Source: JAHQVK01 sp036788295 (GTDB lineage Bacteria > Myxococcota > Kuafuiibacteriia > Kuafuiibacteriales > Kuafuiibacteriaceae). From it: 64,000 nucleotides of DNA. The stretch covers positions 53,393 through 117,392 of the forward strand of contig DAIQNR010000008.1 in NCBI GenBank assembly GCA_036788295.1, in the 5' to 3' direction. Every line of letters begins with the position of its first letter. Positions within the stretch are counted from its first letter, which is position 1. The notes beneath the pieces were generated by a model that saw only the letters and a list, made by a program, of their open reading frames with translations, was not told where the DNA came from and did not search any database. Shown piece by piece: positions 26,499 to 33,856 of the stretch. The position numbers and the translations under genes were made by a program.

Positions 26499-27589
26499 AC
26501 ATCCCAAGACCAAGAACCCGCTTTCCGGTGGGCGCCGCGTCGGTGGCGCTCGGCCTCCTCTCGATCGGGGCGGCGGAGCCGGGCGAGCGACCACGGCTTG
26601 CCATCATCGACCTCGAAGCGGGCGGGGTGCCAGCGGAGCTGTCTCGAGCGATCACCGAGGTCGTCGCCAACCGGACCGACCGCACGGGTGTGTTCGAGAC
26701 GGTCTCCCCCATGCAACTGTCGGCGGTCATCGCCCTCGACAAGGCCCGTTTTGCCACCGGTGGCTGTGCGGAGGAGGACTGCTTCGCCCGCCTGGCCCGC
26801 GCGGTGGACGCGAGGCACGCGATCGGGGGCCGAGTAGCTCGGGCCGGAGATCGTCTCCTCGTTCAGCTGGTGCTGGTGGACGTGCAGTCGGCCGGGGCGC
26901 TGCGGCGGGAAGAGCGCAGCGCCGGCGACGCGAGCGGGCTGCTCGACGCCGCTGGGGAAGCGACGGTGGCGCTCCTTCAGCCGCTCCTCTCCGAGCGCTC
27001 CGGCTTTCTGCGGGTGGACGCCAACGTGCCGGGCGCCCAGATCACGCTGAACGGGGAGCGGCTCGCCCAGCGCGCCGGCCAGGTGTTTCCGGTGGCGGCC
27101 GGGCCCCACGTGGTGAAGGCGTCCCTCGATGGATTCTATCCGACGGCGGTCGACGTCTCGGTTCGGCCCGAGCAAGTCACGGGGGTTCAGCTCACGCTCG
27201 TGCCCGCGCCCGAGACGGTGAAGGCCTACCAATCCCAGGCCAACCTCCTGCGCAGCTCGGCGTGGATCACCGGCGGCCTCGCGGTCGCGGCCGGGGTAGC
27301 GAGCGGCCTCTTCTACGACCAGGCCTCGCAGAATCGGGAGGCGGTGGACAGCTACAACCAGCTCACCGACATCGAGCGGGCCGGTCGGGCCGCGCCGGTG
27401 GGGGACCGAAACGACTTCGACACCAACCAGGGCCTCTACCTCAGCCTGCTCGGGACCGCGGTGGTGAGCGGTCTCGTGTCCGCCGGCCTCTTCTTGTTCG
27501 GCCCCGATCCGAGTCGTTTCGATGAGTTCGGAGATCTGTCCGCCCAGGGCAGCAACATCCGCGCAACGGCCGCTCCGCCGCTCCGATAA
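26495..27589 (+). CDS. PEGA-like envelope protein with two membrane helices
   Basis: A 364-residue protein with a signal-like N-terminus. A CsgG/TolB-N-like domain follows (RPRLAIIDLEAGGVP, then ELSRAITEVVANRT). A PEGA-type beta domain comes next (GFLRVDANVPGAQITLNGER and HVVKASLDGFYP). Two hydrophobic helices near residues 255-275 and 320-338 complete it. The gene product at 37000-38103 has the same layout and aligned blocks, so the two are paralogues. ATG 26495 overlaps the kinase stop (ATGA). PEGA domains often accompany Ser/Thr kinases in myxobacteria; function is unknown. Confidence 0.78.
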   Translation: MNIPRPRTRFPVGAASVALGLLSIGAAEPGERPRLAIIDLEAGGVPAELSRAITEVVANRTDRTGVFETVSPMQLSAVIALDKARFATGGCAEEDCFARLARAVDARHAIGGRVARAGDRLLVQLVLVDVQSAGALRREERSAGDASGLLDAAGEATVALLQPLLSERSGFLRVDANVPGAQITLNGERLAQRAGQVFPVAAGPHVVKASLDGFYPTAVDVSVRPEQVTGVQLTLVPAPETVKAYQSQANLLRSSAWITGGLAVAAGVASGLFYDQASQNREAVDSYNQLTDIERAGRAAPVGDRNDFDTNQGLYLSLLGTAVVSGLVSAGLFLFGPDPSRFDEFGDLSAQGSNIRATAAPPLR

Positions 27590-27599
27590 CCTCGCCGCT

Positions 27600-27626
27600 C
27601 GAGTTGGGAAGGAATCCCAGAACTCG
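27600..27626 (+). promoter_or_regulatory. Stem-loop in the leader of the Gly/Gln-rich protein gene
   Basis: CGAGTT-GGGA pairs with TCCC-(AG)-AACTCG around a 5-base loop. It lies 18 bases before the ATG and just ahead of an AGGAG ribosome-binding site. No T-run follows, so it is more likely an mRNA leader structure than a terminator. Confidence 0.45.
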
Positions 27627-27643
27627 CGAACAGGAGTGTTCTC

Positions 27644-28153
27644 ATGAACGGACAGCGCATCGGTCTCAACCAGCGAAACCAGTTCGACTTCCAGAACCTG
27701 GCCCAGGGCGGCCCGCAGGGCTTCGGTCTGCAGGGCGGCCAGGGGCTGAACGGTTCGGAAGGCCTCACCGGACCGGAGGCTTCGGGCCCCCAGGCCGAGC
27801 TCATGAAGAAGATCGAGGTCCTCCTCGAGAAGTTCCTCGAGGCCATGAAGGCCCAGCAGGACGCGTGCGCCGGCGGCGCGTGCGGGGGAGGCGCTCCCGC
27901 TGGCGGTGCCCCCGCCGGAGGCGCGGACAAGGCGGGCGGGGGATCCTCGGACCCGCTGTTTTCGCTCGAGGAGCTGCTCGAAGAGCTGCGCAAGCTCGCC
28001 AAGCAGAGCCCGGAGGCGGCCGAGCAGCTGCTGGGCCAGAACCCGGAGCTGGCCCAGATGCTGGGCGCCCAATTGGGCGGCGGTGCGGCCGGCGGGGGGA
28101 TGAGCGGCGGCGGTCGATCCTTCTCCGGCGCTGCGGGCGGCGTCACCGTCTGA
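27644..28153 (+). CDS. Gly/Gln/Ala-rich protein of unknown function
   Basis: A 169-residue protein without a signal peptide. The N-terminus is Gln/Asn/Gly-rich (RIGLNQRNQFDFQNLAQGG). An amphipathic helix (LMKKIEVLLEKFLEAMKAQQ) and a Gly/Ala stretch with two Cys (CAGGACGGG) follow. A second amphipathic helix (SLEELLEELRKLAKQSPEAA) and a Gly/Ser tail end the protein. Composition and two-helix layout loosely recall harpins and other secreted helper proteins, but harpins lack Cys and no secretion system is adjacent, so this is only a resemblance. A good AGGAG site precedes the ATG. Confidence 0.7.
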   Translation: MNGQRIGLNQRNQFDFQNLAQGGPQGFGLQGGQGLNGSEGLTGPEASGPQAELMKKIEVLLEKFLEAMKAQQDACAGGACGGGAPAGGAPAGGADKAGGGSSDPLFSLEELLEELRKLAKQSPEAAEQLLGQNPELAQMLGAQLGGGAAGGGMSGGGRSFSGAAGGVTV

Positions 28154-29141
28154 GCGGCCCCGTCGGGTGGGGGTCGCGCTGAAGGAGCGCGGCCCGGGCC
28201 CGTCGCCGGTAGGATCCGGCTCCGTCCCGGTCGAGCAGATCGAGGAGGAGCACACGGTATCGTCCGGCTCGAATCGCCCCATCCCTGGACATCTCGACGA
28301 ACTCGACCTCGGACCAGATCGGTCTCAGGTCGGGCCAGCGGTGGCCCCATAGCTCCTCCGACCGCTCGGTCGCGGCCTTCAGGAGCGCCTCGGGCACCGG
28401 CTCTCGGCTCCGGCGAACCTCGGTGATGGCCCGCTCCAGCTCTGGGTCGGGCCTCGACCCCACCCGGTCCGCGATCTGGTCCACGGTGAGCACCTCGCCT
28501 CCCCACCACAAGCGAGTCGTCAGATCCCCCCGCAGGGCGAGGACCTCCGCGGGGTGGTTCACGAGGTCGGCGTGGACCAGCTTCGCGGCGGGACCGAGCG
28601 GCGCCCTGGGTATGGGGCGCCGGACGGACCGGGCCAGGCCGTCGGGGGCGACGACCGGGAGGTTCGAGAAGCGAGGCTCGGGCCCTGGCTCCGCAGCGAC
28701 GAGCACCCGAGCGCGGCCCTCGTCGGTCTCGACCGCGGCCGTCACCCACGGGGGCTCGAGCGGGCCGAACGAGCGAACCGTGGCCGGCGATACGACGTGC
28801 TCTGCTTCGGCCCTGGTGTAGGAGGCGAGCCCCGACACCGAGGCGAGCCCGGGAACCGCCGACGGAAAGCGCCGGAGGGCATCGAGCAGGGGTTCTTTGG
28901 GGTGGCGGGCGAAGGTGCCATCGGCCCAGCGCACCCAGACCGCGTCAGCGAGCCACGCGCCGAGCGCGTCGGTGTCTCCTCGCAACCACGCGTCGATGAG
29001 CGCCCGGCCGGCCGCCTCGAGCTTCTGCCGTCTCGATCCAAGCGGCGTGCTCGCGGCCGCGGGCCGGCCCCCAGGGTCGAGCGAAGGCAGCGGCGGGATC
29101 GGCGGCAGGCCCCAAGCGGGAGCGACGGGCGGGGGCTTCAC
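28143..29141 (-). CDS. Hypothetical protein with SnoaL/NTF2-like N-terminal region
   Basis: A 332-residue protein if translation begins at GTG 29141. A frame-open ATG at 29225 would add an unlikely Cys/Arg/Trp-rich leader crossing the divergent promoter. Residues about 40-100 (ALIDAWLRGDTDALGAWLAD, then VWVRWADGTF) resemble the NTF2/SnoaL fold. The rest is unrecognised, with a second helical region (ITEVRRSREPVPEALLKAA) and a WSEVEFVEMSRDG segment. No signal is seen. The 3' end overlaps the convergent Gly-rich gene by 11 bases. Confidence 0.6.
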   Translation of the reverse strand: MKPPPVAPAWGLPPIPPLPSLDPGGRPAAASTPLGSRRQKLEAAGRALIDAWLRGDTDALGAWLADAVWVRWADGTFARHPKEPLLDALRRFPSAVPGLASVSGLASYTRAEAEHVVSPATVRSFGPLEPPWVTAAVETDEGRARVLVAAEPGPEPRFSNLPVVAPDGLARSVRRPIPRAPLGPAAKLVHADLVNHPAEVLALRGDLTTRLWWGGEVLTVDQIADRVGSRPDPELERAITEVRRSREPVPEALLKAATERSEELWGHRWPDLRPIWSEVEFVEMSRDGAIRAGRYRVLLLDLLDRDGAGSYRRRARAALLQRDPHPTGPLRR

Positions 29142-29177
29142 CCCGGGGGCGCCTCCCCACCGCTGCACCCCTCGACC

Positions 29178-29205
29178 TTGACATCTCGGCGTGGAGTGGT
29201 ACACC
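29178..29205 (+). promoter_or_regulatory. Candidate sigma-70-type promoter
   Basis: A consensus TTGACA (29178-29183) is followed after 16 bases by TACACC (29200-29205). It lies 50 bases before the ATG at 29255, in the gap divergent to the SnoaL-like gene. A 10-base direct repeat (cacactgcgc) sits just downstream. The -35 match is exact but the -10 is imperfect. Confidence 0.5.
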
Positions 29206-29254
29206 CACACTGCGCAGCGCCACACTGCGCCGAAAGATCAAGGATCGAGTAGAC

Positions 29255-29638
29255 ATGTCCCAGTTCAGCGACTTCATCGAAAGCCACCAGATCACCACCG
29301 ACCGCATCGCGGCCGAGTCCCGCGCGGCGGAGCGCCTCGACGCCGACGATCGGGCGAAATACGTCCAGCGGGCCGACGCTCGGCGCGAAAAGAAGAGCTA
29401 CGCCGACCTCGGCGCCGAGAAGCCCGGAGGCCTCCGCCGAGGGGTGTCCGAGCGAACGCTCAAGCTCGCCCTCGAAGGCGCGCCCATCACCCGGGTGAAC
29501 CGAAAGAAGATCGCGCGGGCTGTCAACGGGCTCCTCGCCGGCAAGGAAGAGGTCACGGTGCAGAAGCTCTTCGGCGACTCCGCCTCCCTGAACCTGCTGA
29601 AGAAGCGCAAGAAGCAGAAGAAGGAAGGGGAGGACTGA
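29255..29638 (+). CDS. Small charged hypothetical protein
   Basis: A 127-residue highly charged soluble protein. It is helical at the N-terminus (FSDFIESHQITTDRIAAESR), basic in the middle and ends in Lys-rich KKRKKQKKEG. The segment ALEGAPITRVNRKKIARAVN, then GLLAGKEEVTVQKLF, looks like a small conserved domain, perhaps nucleic-acid binding because of its charge. I cannot assign a family. The candidate promoter at 29178 lies upstream and the next gene begins 5 bases after its stop, so the two are cotranscribed. Confidence 0.7.
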   Translation: MSQFSDFIESHQITTDRIAAESRAAERLDADDRAKYVQRADARREKKSYADLGAEKPGGLRRGVSERTLKLALEGAPITRVNRKKIARAVNGLLAGKEEVTVQKLFGDSASLNLLKKRKKQKKEGED

Positions 29639-29643
29639 GCCGG

Positions 29644-30126
29644 ATGGGGGTGGACCGGTACGGGCGGGATCGAAGCGAGGGGCGCCGGCGCACCGGCCGG
29701 AGCGACCGGGAGAGCAGCCCGGCGTACACGGCCTACAAGGCCAAACTCGACAAGATGTTCGTGCCTGGAGGGACCTCGCTTCCCCCGGAGCTCGCCGAAA
29801 AGCTCGGCCCTCCGTCCCCCGAGACGGTCGCTCGTCGGGCCGCCGCTGCGGCCCTGGCCGAAGCCCCGTCGGACGAGCGCTACCGGGATGCGCTCGCCCA
29901 CGGCGCGGTCCCCGAAGACCCTCGCGCCCTCCTCGGCTTCATCGACCACCTGCACGAGTCGGAGCACCTTCGGGACGCGCTCGGCCGCCTGCTGCGCCTC
30001 GCGGAGACCGGCCGCAAGCCGAACCGCGCGCTCGCGCTGCAGCGGCTCGGGCAGCTCGAGCTTCGCGGTCTCGACGAGGACCTGGCGGAGCTCTCGCTCG
30101 ACCTCCGCGGCGCGCTCGAGGGCTGA
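29644..30126 (+). CDS. Hypothetical soluble protein
   Basis: A 160-residue protein with an Arg/Ser-rich start. A helical body follows (AYTAYKAKLDKMFVPGG, then LALQRLGQLELRGLDEDLAE). The repeating helices could be a small HEAT- or TPR-like bundle, but no consensus is clear. No signal peptide is present. It sits between the small charged protein and psuG with gaps of 5 and 3 bases, so the three genes are probably one transcript. Confidence 0.65.
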   Translation: MGVDRYGRDRSEGRRRTGRSDRESSPAYTAYKAKLDKMFVPGGTSLPPELAEKLGPPSPETVARRAAAAALAEAPSDERYRDALAHGAVPEDPRALLGFIDHLHESEHLRDALGRLLRLAETGRKPNRALALQRLGQLELRGLDEDLAELSLDLRGALEG

Positions 30127-30129
30127 GCC

Positions 30130-31095
30130 GTGCTCCACCTCGACGCCACCCCTGTTCTTTCCCTGAGCGAAGAGGTGGCCGAGGCGCTGGCCGAGGACCG
30201 CCCGGTGGTGGCCCTCGAGACCACCCTTCTCGCCCATGGGCTGCCCCAGGACCGCCGGTCTCAGGTCGCGAGGGACCTCGACGCCGCGGTTCGAGCCGGG
30301 GGCGCGGTCCCAGCGGTGACGGCGGTCGTCGGGGGGCGCCTGCGGGCGGGCCTCGAGCCTTCGGAGCTCGAGTCGCTCATGACCGGCCCGTGCACCAAGG
30401 CGTCGATTCGCGACCTCTCGGTGGCGCTCGCCCTCGGCGGTACGTGGGCGACGACCGTCGCCTCGACGATGCTCATCGCCAGCCACGCCGGGATTCGCTG
30501 GTTTGCGACCGGCGGCATCGGGGGCGTGCATCGAGGCGACTTCAGCGACGAGTCGGCCGACCTCACCGCGCTCGCTCAGTACCCGGTCGGCGTGATCTGT
30601 TCGGGCGCGAAGCTCGTGCTCGACTTGCCGAGGACCATGGAGCGGCTCGAGACGCTCGGCGTCCCTGTCATCGGTCTCGGCACCGATGAGCTCCCAGCGT
30701 TCTACGTTCCGGGCAGCGGGCTCGCCGTCACCTGCCGCGTAGACGGTCCAGACGAGGTCGCCCGCATCGGTGTGGCTCGCTTCGACCGCCTCGGGCAGGG
30801 GGGGCTTCTCGTCGCGCAGAACCCTCCAGTCGGCCCCAATCCGCTTCAGCGGGAACAGATCGAGTCCTGGCTCGGTTCCGCCGTCGCGGAGGCGGCCCGC
30901 CGCCGTGTCACCGGGCGTGAGCTGACCCCGTTTCTCCTTCACGAGCTCGCTCGGTCGAGCAACAATGCTCTCGTTGATATCAATATCGCACTAATTCTTC
31001 GCAATGCAGCGACGGCAGCGAGCATCGCGGTGGCAGAGAAAAGGCTCCTCTCGACCCCTGATATGCTTGACGGCGCGCCTGCGCCGTCCGCATAA
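30130..31095 (+). CDS. psuG: Pseudouridine-5'-phosphate glycosidase
   Basis: Breaks pseudouridine 5'-phosphate into uracil and ribose 5-phosphate (reversible) during degradation of modified RNA nucleosides. The 321-residue protein shows the family blocks VVALETTLLAHGLP near residue 27 and AVVGGRLRAGL. TKASIRDL carries a conserved Lys. FATGGIGGVHRG and CSGAKLVLDLPRT follow, with a C-terminal NNALVDINIALI segment. The start is GTG. The partner kinase psuK is not adjacent. The last 120 bases are noticeably AT-richer than the rest. Confidence 0.95.
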   Translation: MLHLDATPVLSLSEEVAEALAEDRPVVALETTLLAHGLPQDRRSQVARDLDAAVRAGGAVPAVTAVVGGRLRAGLEPSELESLMTGPCTKASIRDLSVALALGGTWATTVASTMLIASHAGIRWFATGGIGGVHRGDFSDESADLTALAQYPVGVICSGAKLVLDLPRTMERLETLGVPVIGLGTDELPAFYVPGSGLAVTCRVDGPDEVARIGVARFDRLGQGGLLVAQNPPVGPNPLQREQIESWLGSAVAEAARRRVTGRELTPFLLHELARSSNNALVDINIALILRNAATAASIAVAEKRLLSTPDMLDGAPAPSA

Positions 31096-31179
31096 GTGCT
31101 AAATATTCCGCGTCTGCGGCGGTGACTTCCGCCTCCCGGCTGGGCCGGGCTGTCCACGCAGCGTCCCCACGAGACGAAC

Positions 31180-32493
31180 ATGAACCGAGCAGCAGAAGAA
31201 CGTCCCGAGACCGAATCGCGTCCGCGCCCTTATGCCTGGCTGGTGGAGGTCGGCTCTGCCGCTGCCCCACTACGTCCGCCCCGGGTGTGTCCGCTCGAAG
31301 ACGACGCGCCTGTCGTCCTGAGCCGCGCCGGTGCTCGCGGCACCGGAGGAGACGACCAGAAGACTTGGACGGTGGACGACCGCTGGATGTCGTCCCGGCA
31401 CGCCATCCTCGAACCGACCGAAGAGGGTTGGCGGATATCCGATTTGGGATCGAACAATGGCACATTCGTTTGGGGCAAGCGGCGGTCCACCGCGCTGCTC
31501 GGCGATGGCGACCTGTTCGATGCCGGCAGCACGTTTTGGGTGTTCCGTTCCCAGCCTCTCACCATCCCCGTCCCGAAGGGTCCGGTCGGCACCGGTCCAC
31601 TCGAGACGATCAACCCGCGGATGATGGTGCTGCACGACAAGCTCGCTCGCATCGCGAAGAGCCGGGTCCCGCTGGTCATCCGGGGCGAGACCGGTACGGG
31701 CAAGGAGGTGCTCGCCCGGGCCGCCCACTTCGCGTCCGGTCGCTCGGGTCGGCTGGTCGTCGCCGACATGGGCGCCATCGGGCCCATTCGCTACGCCGAG
31801 GAGCTGTTCGGAGAGGTCGACGGAGCCCGCGCCGGTCGGCTCCGCCTCGCCGAAGGCGGCACGGTGCTGCTCGATCACATCGGGGACATGTCGGCAGAGG
31901 CGCAGGCGGCGCTCGTCCGGGTGATCCAGGACGGCGAGGTGACCCCGGTCGGAGCCGACGAGCCGGTGGAGCTCGACCTCCGGTTCATCACGACCAGCCA
32001 CGAGGACATCGAGGGCCTGCTCGAGGTCGGGGCGTTCCGGGAGGATCTGTGGGCGCGAATCCGCGGCGCCGAGCTGTCGGTGCCCCCGCTCCGGTCCCGC
32101 ATCGACGACATCGGGCTGCTCATACACCGCTTCCTGGTCGCCCAGGGCCGCTCGCACCTGACCTTCGGGACCTCGGCCTACCGCGCCCTGCTGTCCTACC
32201 CGTGGCCGCACAACGTCCGTGAGCTGGAGCAAGCGCTCGAGTCGGCGGCCGCCTTGTGCGACGGCCAGAAGATCGAGCTCGCCGACCTGCCTGGAGACGT
32301 GCAGGCCCACAAGCCGCCCCGCGCCGTCGAGCAGCGCATCACCGACGACGGCCGGGAGAGGGAGCTGCTTCGACTGCTGGCGGCCCACCGCGGCAACGTC
32401 AGCGCCGTGGCTCGGTCGATGGGGTACTCACGGATGCAGGTCCACCGGTGGATGAAGCAGATGAAGGTTGACCCCACCGTCTTTCGGCCCTGA
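31180..32493 (+). CDS. FHA-AAA+ transcriptional regulator lacking the GAFTGA loop
   Basis: A 437-residue protein of sigma-54-activator layout. An FHA domain occupies residues 15-125 (SSRHAILEP, DLGSNNGTFVWG) and would bind phosphothreonine. The AAA+ domain has Walker A GETGTGKEV near residue 164. A Fis-type helix-turn-helix at the end reads NVSAVARSMGYSRMQVHRWM. The sigma-54-contacting GAFTGA loop is missing: after EELFGEV the text reads DGARAGRLRLAEGG. Walker B is LLDHIGDM instead of LLDEIG. It may therefore not remodel sigma-54 polymerase and could act as a phospho-dependent DNA-binding regulator. Confidence 0.88.
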   Translation: MNRAAEERPETESRPRPYAWLVEVGSAAAPLRPPRVCPLEDDAPVVLSRAGARGTGGDDQKTWTVDDRWMSSRHAILEPTEEGWRISDLGSNNGTFVWGKRRSTALLGDGDLFDAGSTFWVFRSQPLTIPVPKGPVGTGPLETINPRMMVLHDKLARIAKSRVPLVIRGETGTGKEVLARAAHFASGRSGRLVVADMGAIGPIRYAEELFGEVDGARAGRLRLAEGGTVLLDHIGDMSAEAQAALVRVIQDGEVTPVGADEPVELDLRFITTSHEDIEGLLEVGAFREDLWARIRGAELSVPPLRSRIDDIGLLIHRFLVAQGRSHLTFGTSAYRALLSYPWPHNVRELEQALESAAALCDGQKIELADLPGDVQAHKPPRAVEQRITDDGRERELLRLLAAHRGNVSAVARSMGYSRMQVHRWMKQMKVDPTVFRP

Positions 32494-32522
32494 GCCGGCG
32501 ACGGTGGACGGAGCGCCGGCCG

Positions 32523-33038
32523 TCAGGGCTCCTGCGGCCGGCGCACCCTCAGCACGGCCCCCTTGGGCCCTCGGTCCGCTGCCTTGACCCGGCCCTTCTG
32601 ACGAAGAACGAGCGCGCGGGCGTGCTCGGGGCAGTCGAGCGGGTCCTCGTGCTGGCACGGGCGCTCGACATACAACTCGCAACGCTCGCAGCGCACCCGC
32701 GACTCGGCTCGGATCCCGGAGTCGGGGTGGATGACCCCGAGCTGGTCCGCGGCGCAGCGCCGACACAGCACCCGCTGGCCCGGACGGGGGACGAAGTGCA
32801 GCGTGTCCTCCGCCCCGCACGCGTCGCAGACGATCGGTCGGGCCACGCGGGTGCCGAACGGGCTCCGCACCTTTCGGGCCACCAAGGGGGCCGGCTTGCC
32901 GGGCGACGCGCCGTCCCCGGGCGGGGGTGGCGAGGGCCGACGGCTCCGGTCGGGCTGCTCCCCCCGTTTTTGGCCTGCGCCTCCGCCCCGAGCCTCGTTG
33001 CCAGCGCCTCTGGGTCCAGGCCGGTGCGGTGGTGCCAT
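32523..33038 (-). CDS. Zinc-ribbon protein of unknown function
   Basis: A 171-residue basic protein with a disordered Pro/Gly-rich N-terminus. A four-Cys zinc ribbon follows (CDACGAEDTLHFVPRPGQ, then CRRC). A second Cys/His group is CERCELYVERPCQHEDPLDC. The C-terminus is Arg/Lys-rich. Such proteins may bind RNA or DNA. It is divergent from lexA, with 101 bases between the starts, so the LexA box in that gap might control both. ATG 33038 is preferred to a start at 33116, which would run into the lexA operator. Confidence 0.68.
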   Translation of the reverse strand: MAPPHRPGPRGAGNEARGGGAGQKRGEQPDRSRRPSPPPPGDGASPGKPAPLVARKVRSPFGTRVARPIVCDACGAEDTLHFVPRPGQRVLCRRCAADQLGVIHPDSGIRAESRVRCERCELYVERPCQHEDPLDCPEHARALVLRQKGRVKAADRGPKGAVLRVRRPQEP

Positions 33039-33110
33039 GACCAGCCACGGTACGCGACCGGTCGCGGAAACCAAGCGAGAACTTCGCAAAGGGCGGTCCG
33101 GATGTTGCGT

Positions 33111-33127
33111 GTACACAAGCGTTCAGC
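33111..33127 (+). promoter_or_regulatory. LexA operator of the myxobacterial type
   Basis: GTACACAAGCGTTCAGC matches 15 of 17 positions of the Myxococcus LexA consensus as I remember it (CTRHAMRYBYGTTCAGS). It ends 12 bases before the lexA start. It lacks the CTG-N10-CAG form of the E. coli box. Its position indicates autoregulation. Confidence 0.7.
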
Positions 33128-33139
33128 TACCGTCTCGGT

Positions 33140-33820
33140 ATGCAGGAACTCACTGCTCGCCAGCGCCAGGTCCTCGACTTCATCAGCCAGCACATCGACC
33201 GGCACGGCTACCCGCCGACGATTCGGGAGATCGGGACCGAGATGGGCATCGGCTCGACCAACGGGGTGAACGACCACCTCAAGGCGCTGGAGCGAAAGGG
33301 CTTCCTTCAGCGTGAAGGCCTGAAGTCTCGGGCGTTGAGGCCGACGTCGCCCCCGCCTCGTCGCCGCCGCCGCGCTCCGTCTGGACCCACCGTGGTCCCT
33401 GCGCTCGTGCCGGAGACGGTGGACCTGGTCACCGTCCCGGTGCTCGGCCGGGTGGCCGCGGGCATGCCGATCCTCGCCGACGAGCACCACGAGACCACGG
33501 TTCAGGTCGACCGCTTCTTTCTCGGGGCGTCTCGAAACGAGCAGGTGTTCGCGCTGCGGGTTTCGGGGGAGTCGATGATCGACGCCGGGATCTTCGACGG
33601 CGACTACATCTTCGTGAAGAAGCAGCTCGAGGCCCGTCGGGGCGACATCGTGGTGGCCATGATCGACGGCGAGGCCACGGTGAAGCGCTATGAGCCGGAC
33701 GGCGACGTGATCCGCTTCGTGGCCGAGAACCGGAACATGGCTCCGATCCTCGTCCGGAAATCCGAGTTTCGGAGCACGAGCCTGCTGGGGGTGGTCTGCG
33801 GGGTCTATCGCCGGGTCTGA
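33140..33820 (+). CDS. lexA: LexA SOS repressor
   Basis: A 226-residue SOS regulator. The winged-helix N-terminus starts MQELTARQRQVLDFI and contains PPTIREIGTEMGIGSTNGVNDHLKAL as its recognition region (helix-turn-helix about residues 27-50). A basic, Pro-rich hinge is longer than in E. coli. The self-cleavage site Ala-Gly is in RVAAGMP near residue 105. The catalytic Ser is in SGESMIDAGI and the Lys in GEATVKRY. It represses DNA-damage genes until RecA-stimulated autocleavage. A myxobacterial-type box precedes it. Confidence 0.97.
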   Translation: MQELTARQRQVLDFISQHIDRHGYPPTIREIGTEMGIGSTNGVNDHLKALERKGFLQREGLKSRALRPTSPPPRRRRRAPSGPTVVPALVPETVDLVTVPVLGRVAAGMPILADEHHETTVQVDRFFLGASRNEQVFALRVSGESMIDAGIFDGDYIFVKKQLEARRGDIVVAMIDGEATVKRYEPDGDVIRFVAENRNMAPILVRKSEFRSTSLLGVVCGVYRRV

Positions 33821-33856
33821 CCGAGACCACCTCCGGCTTTGGCGGTGTCGTGGGCC

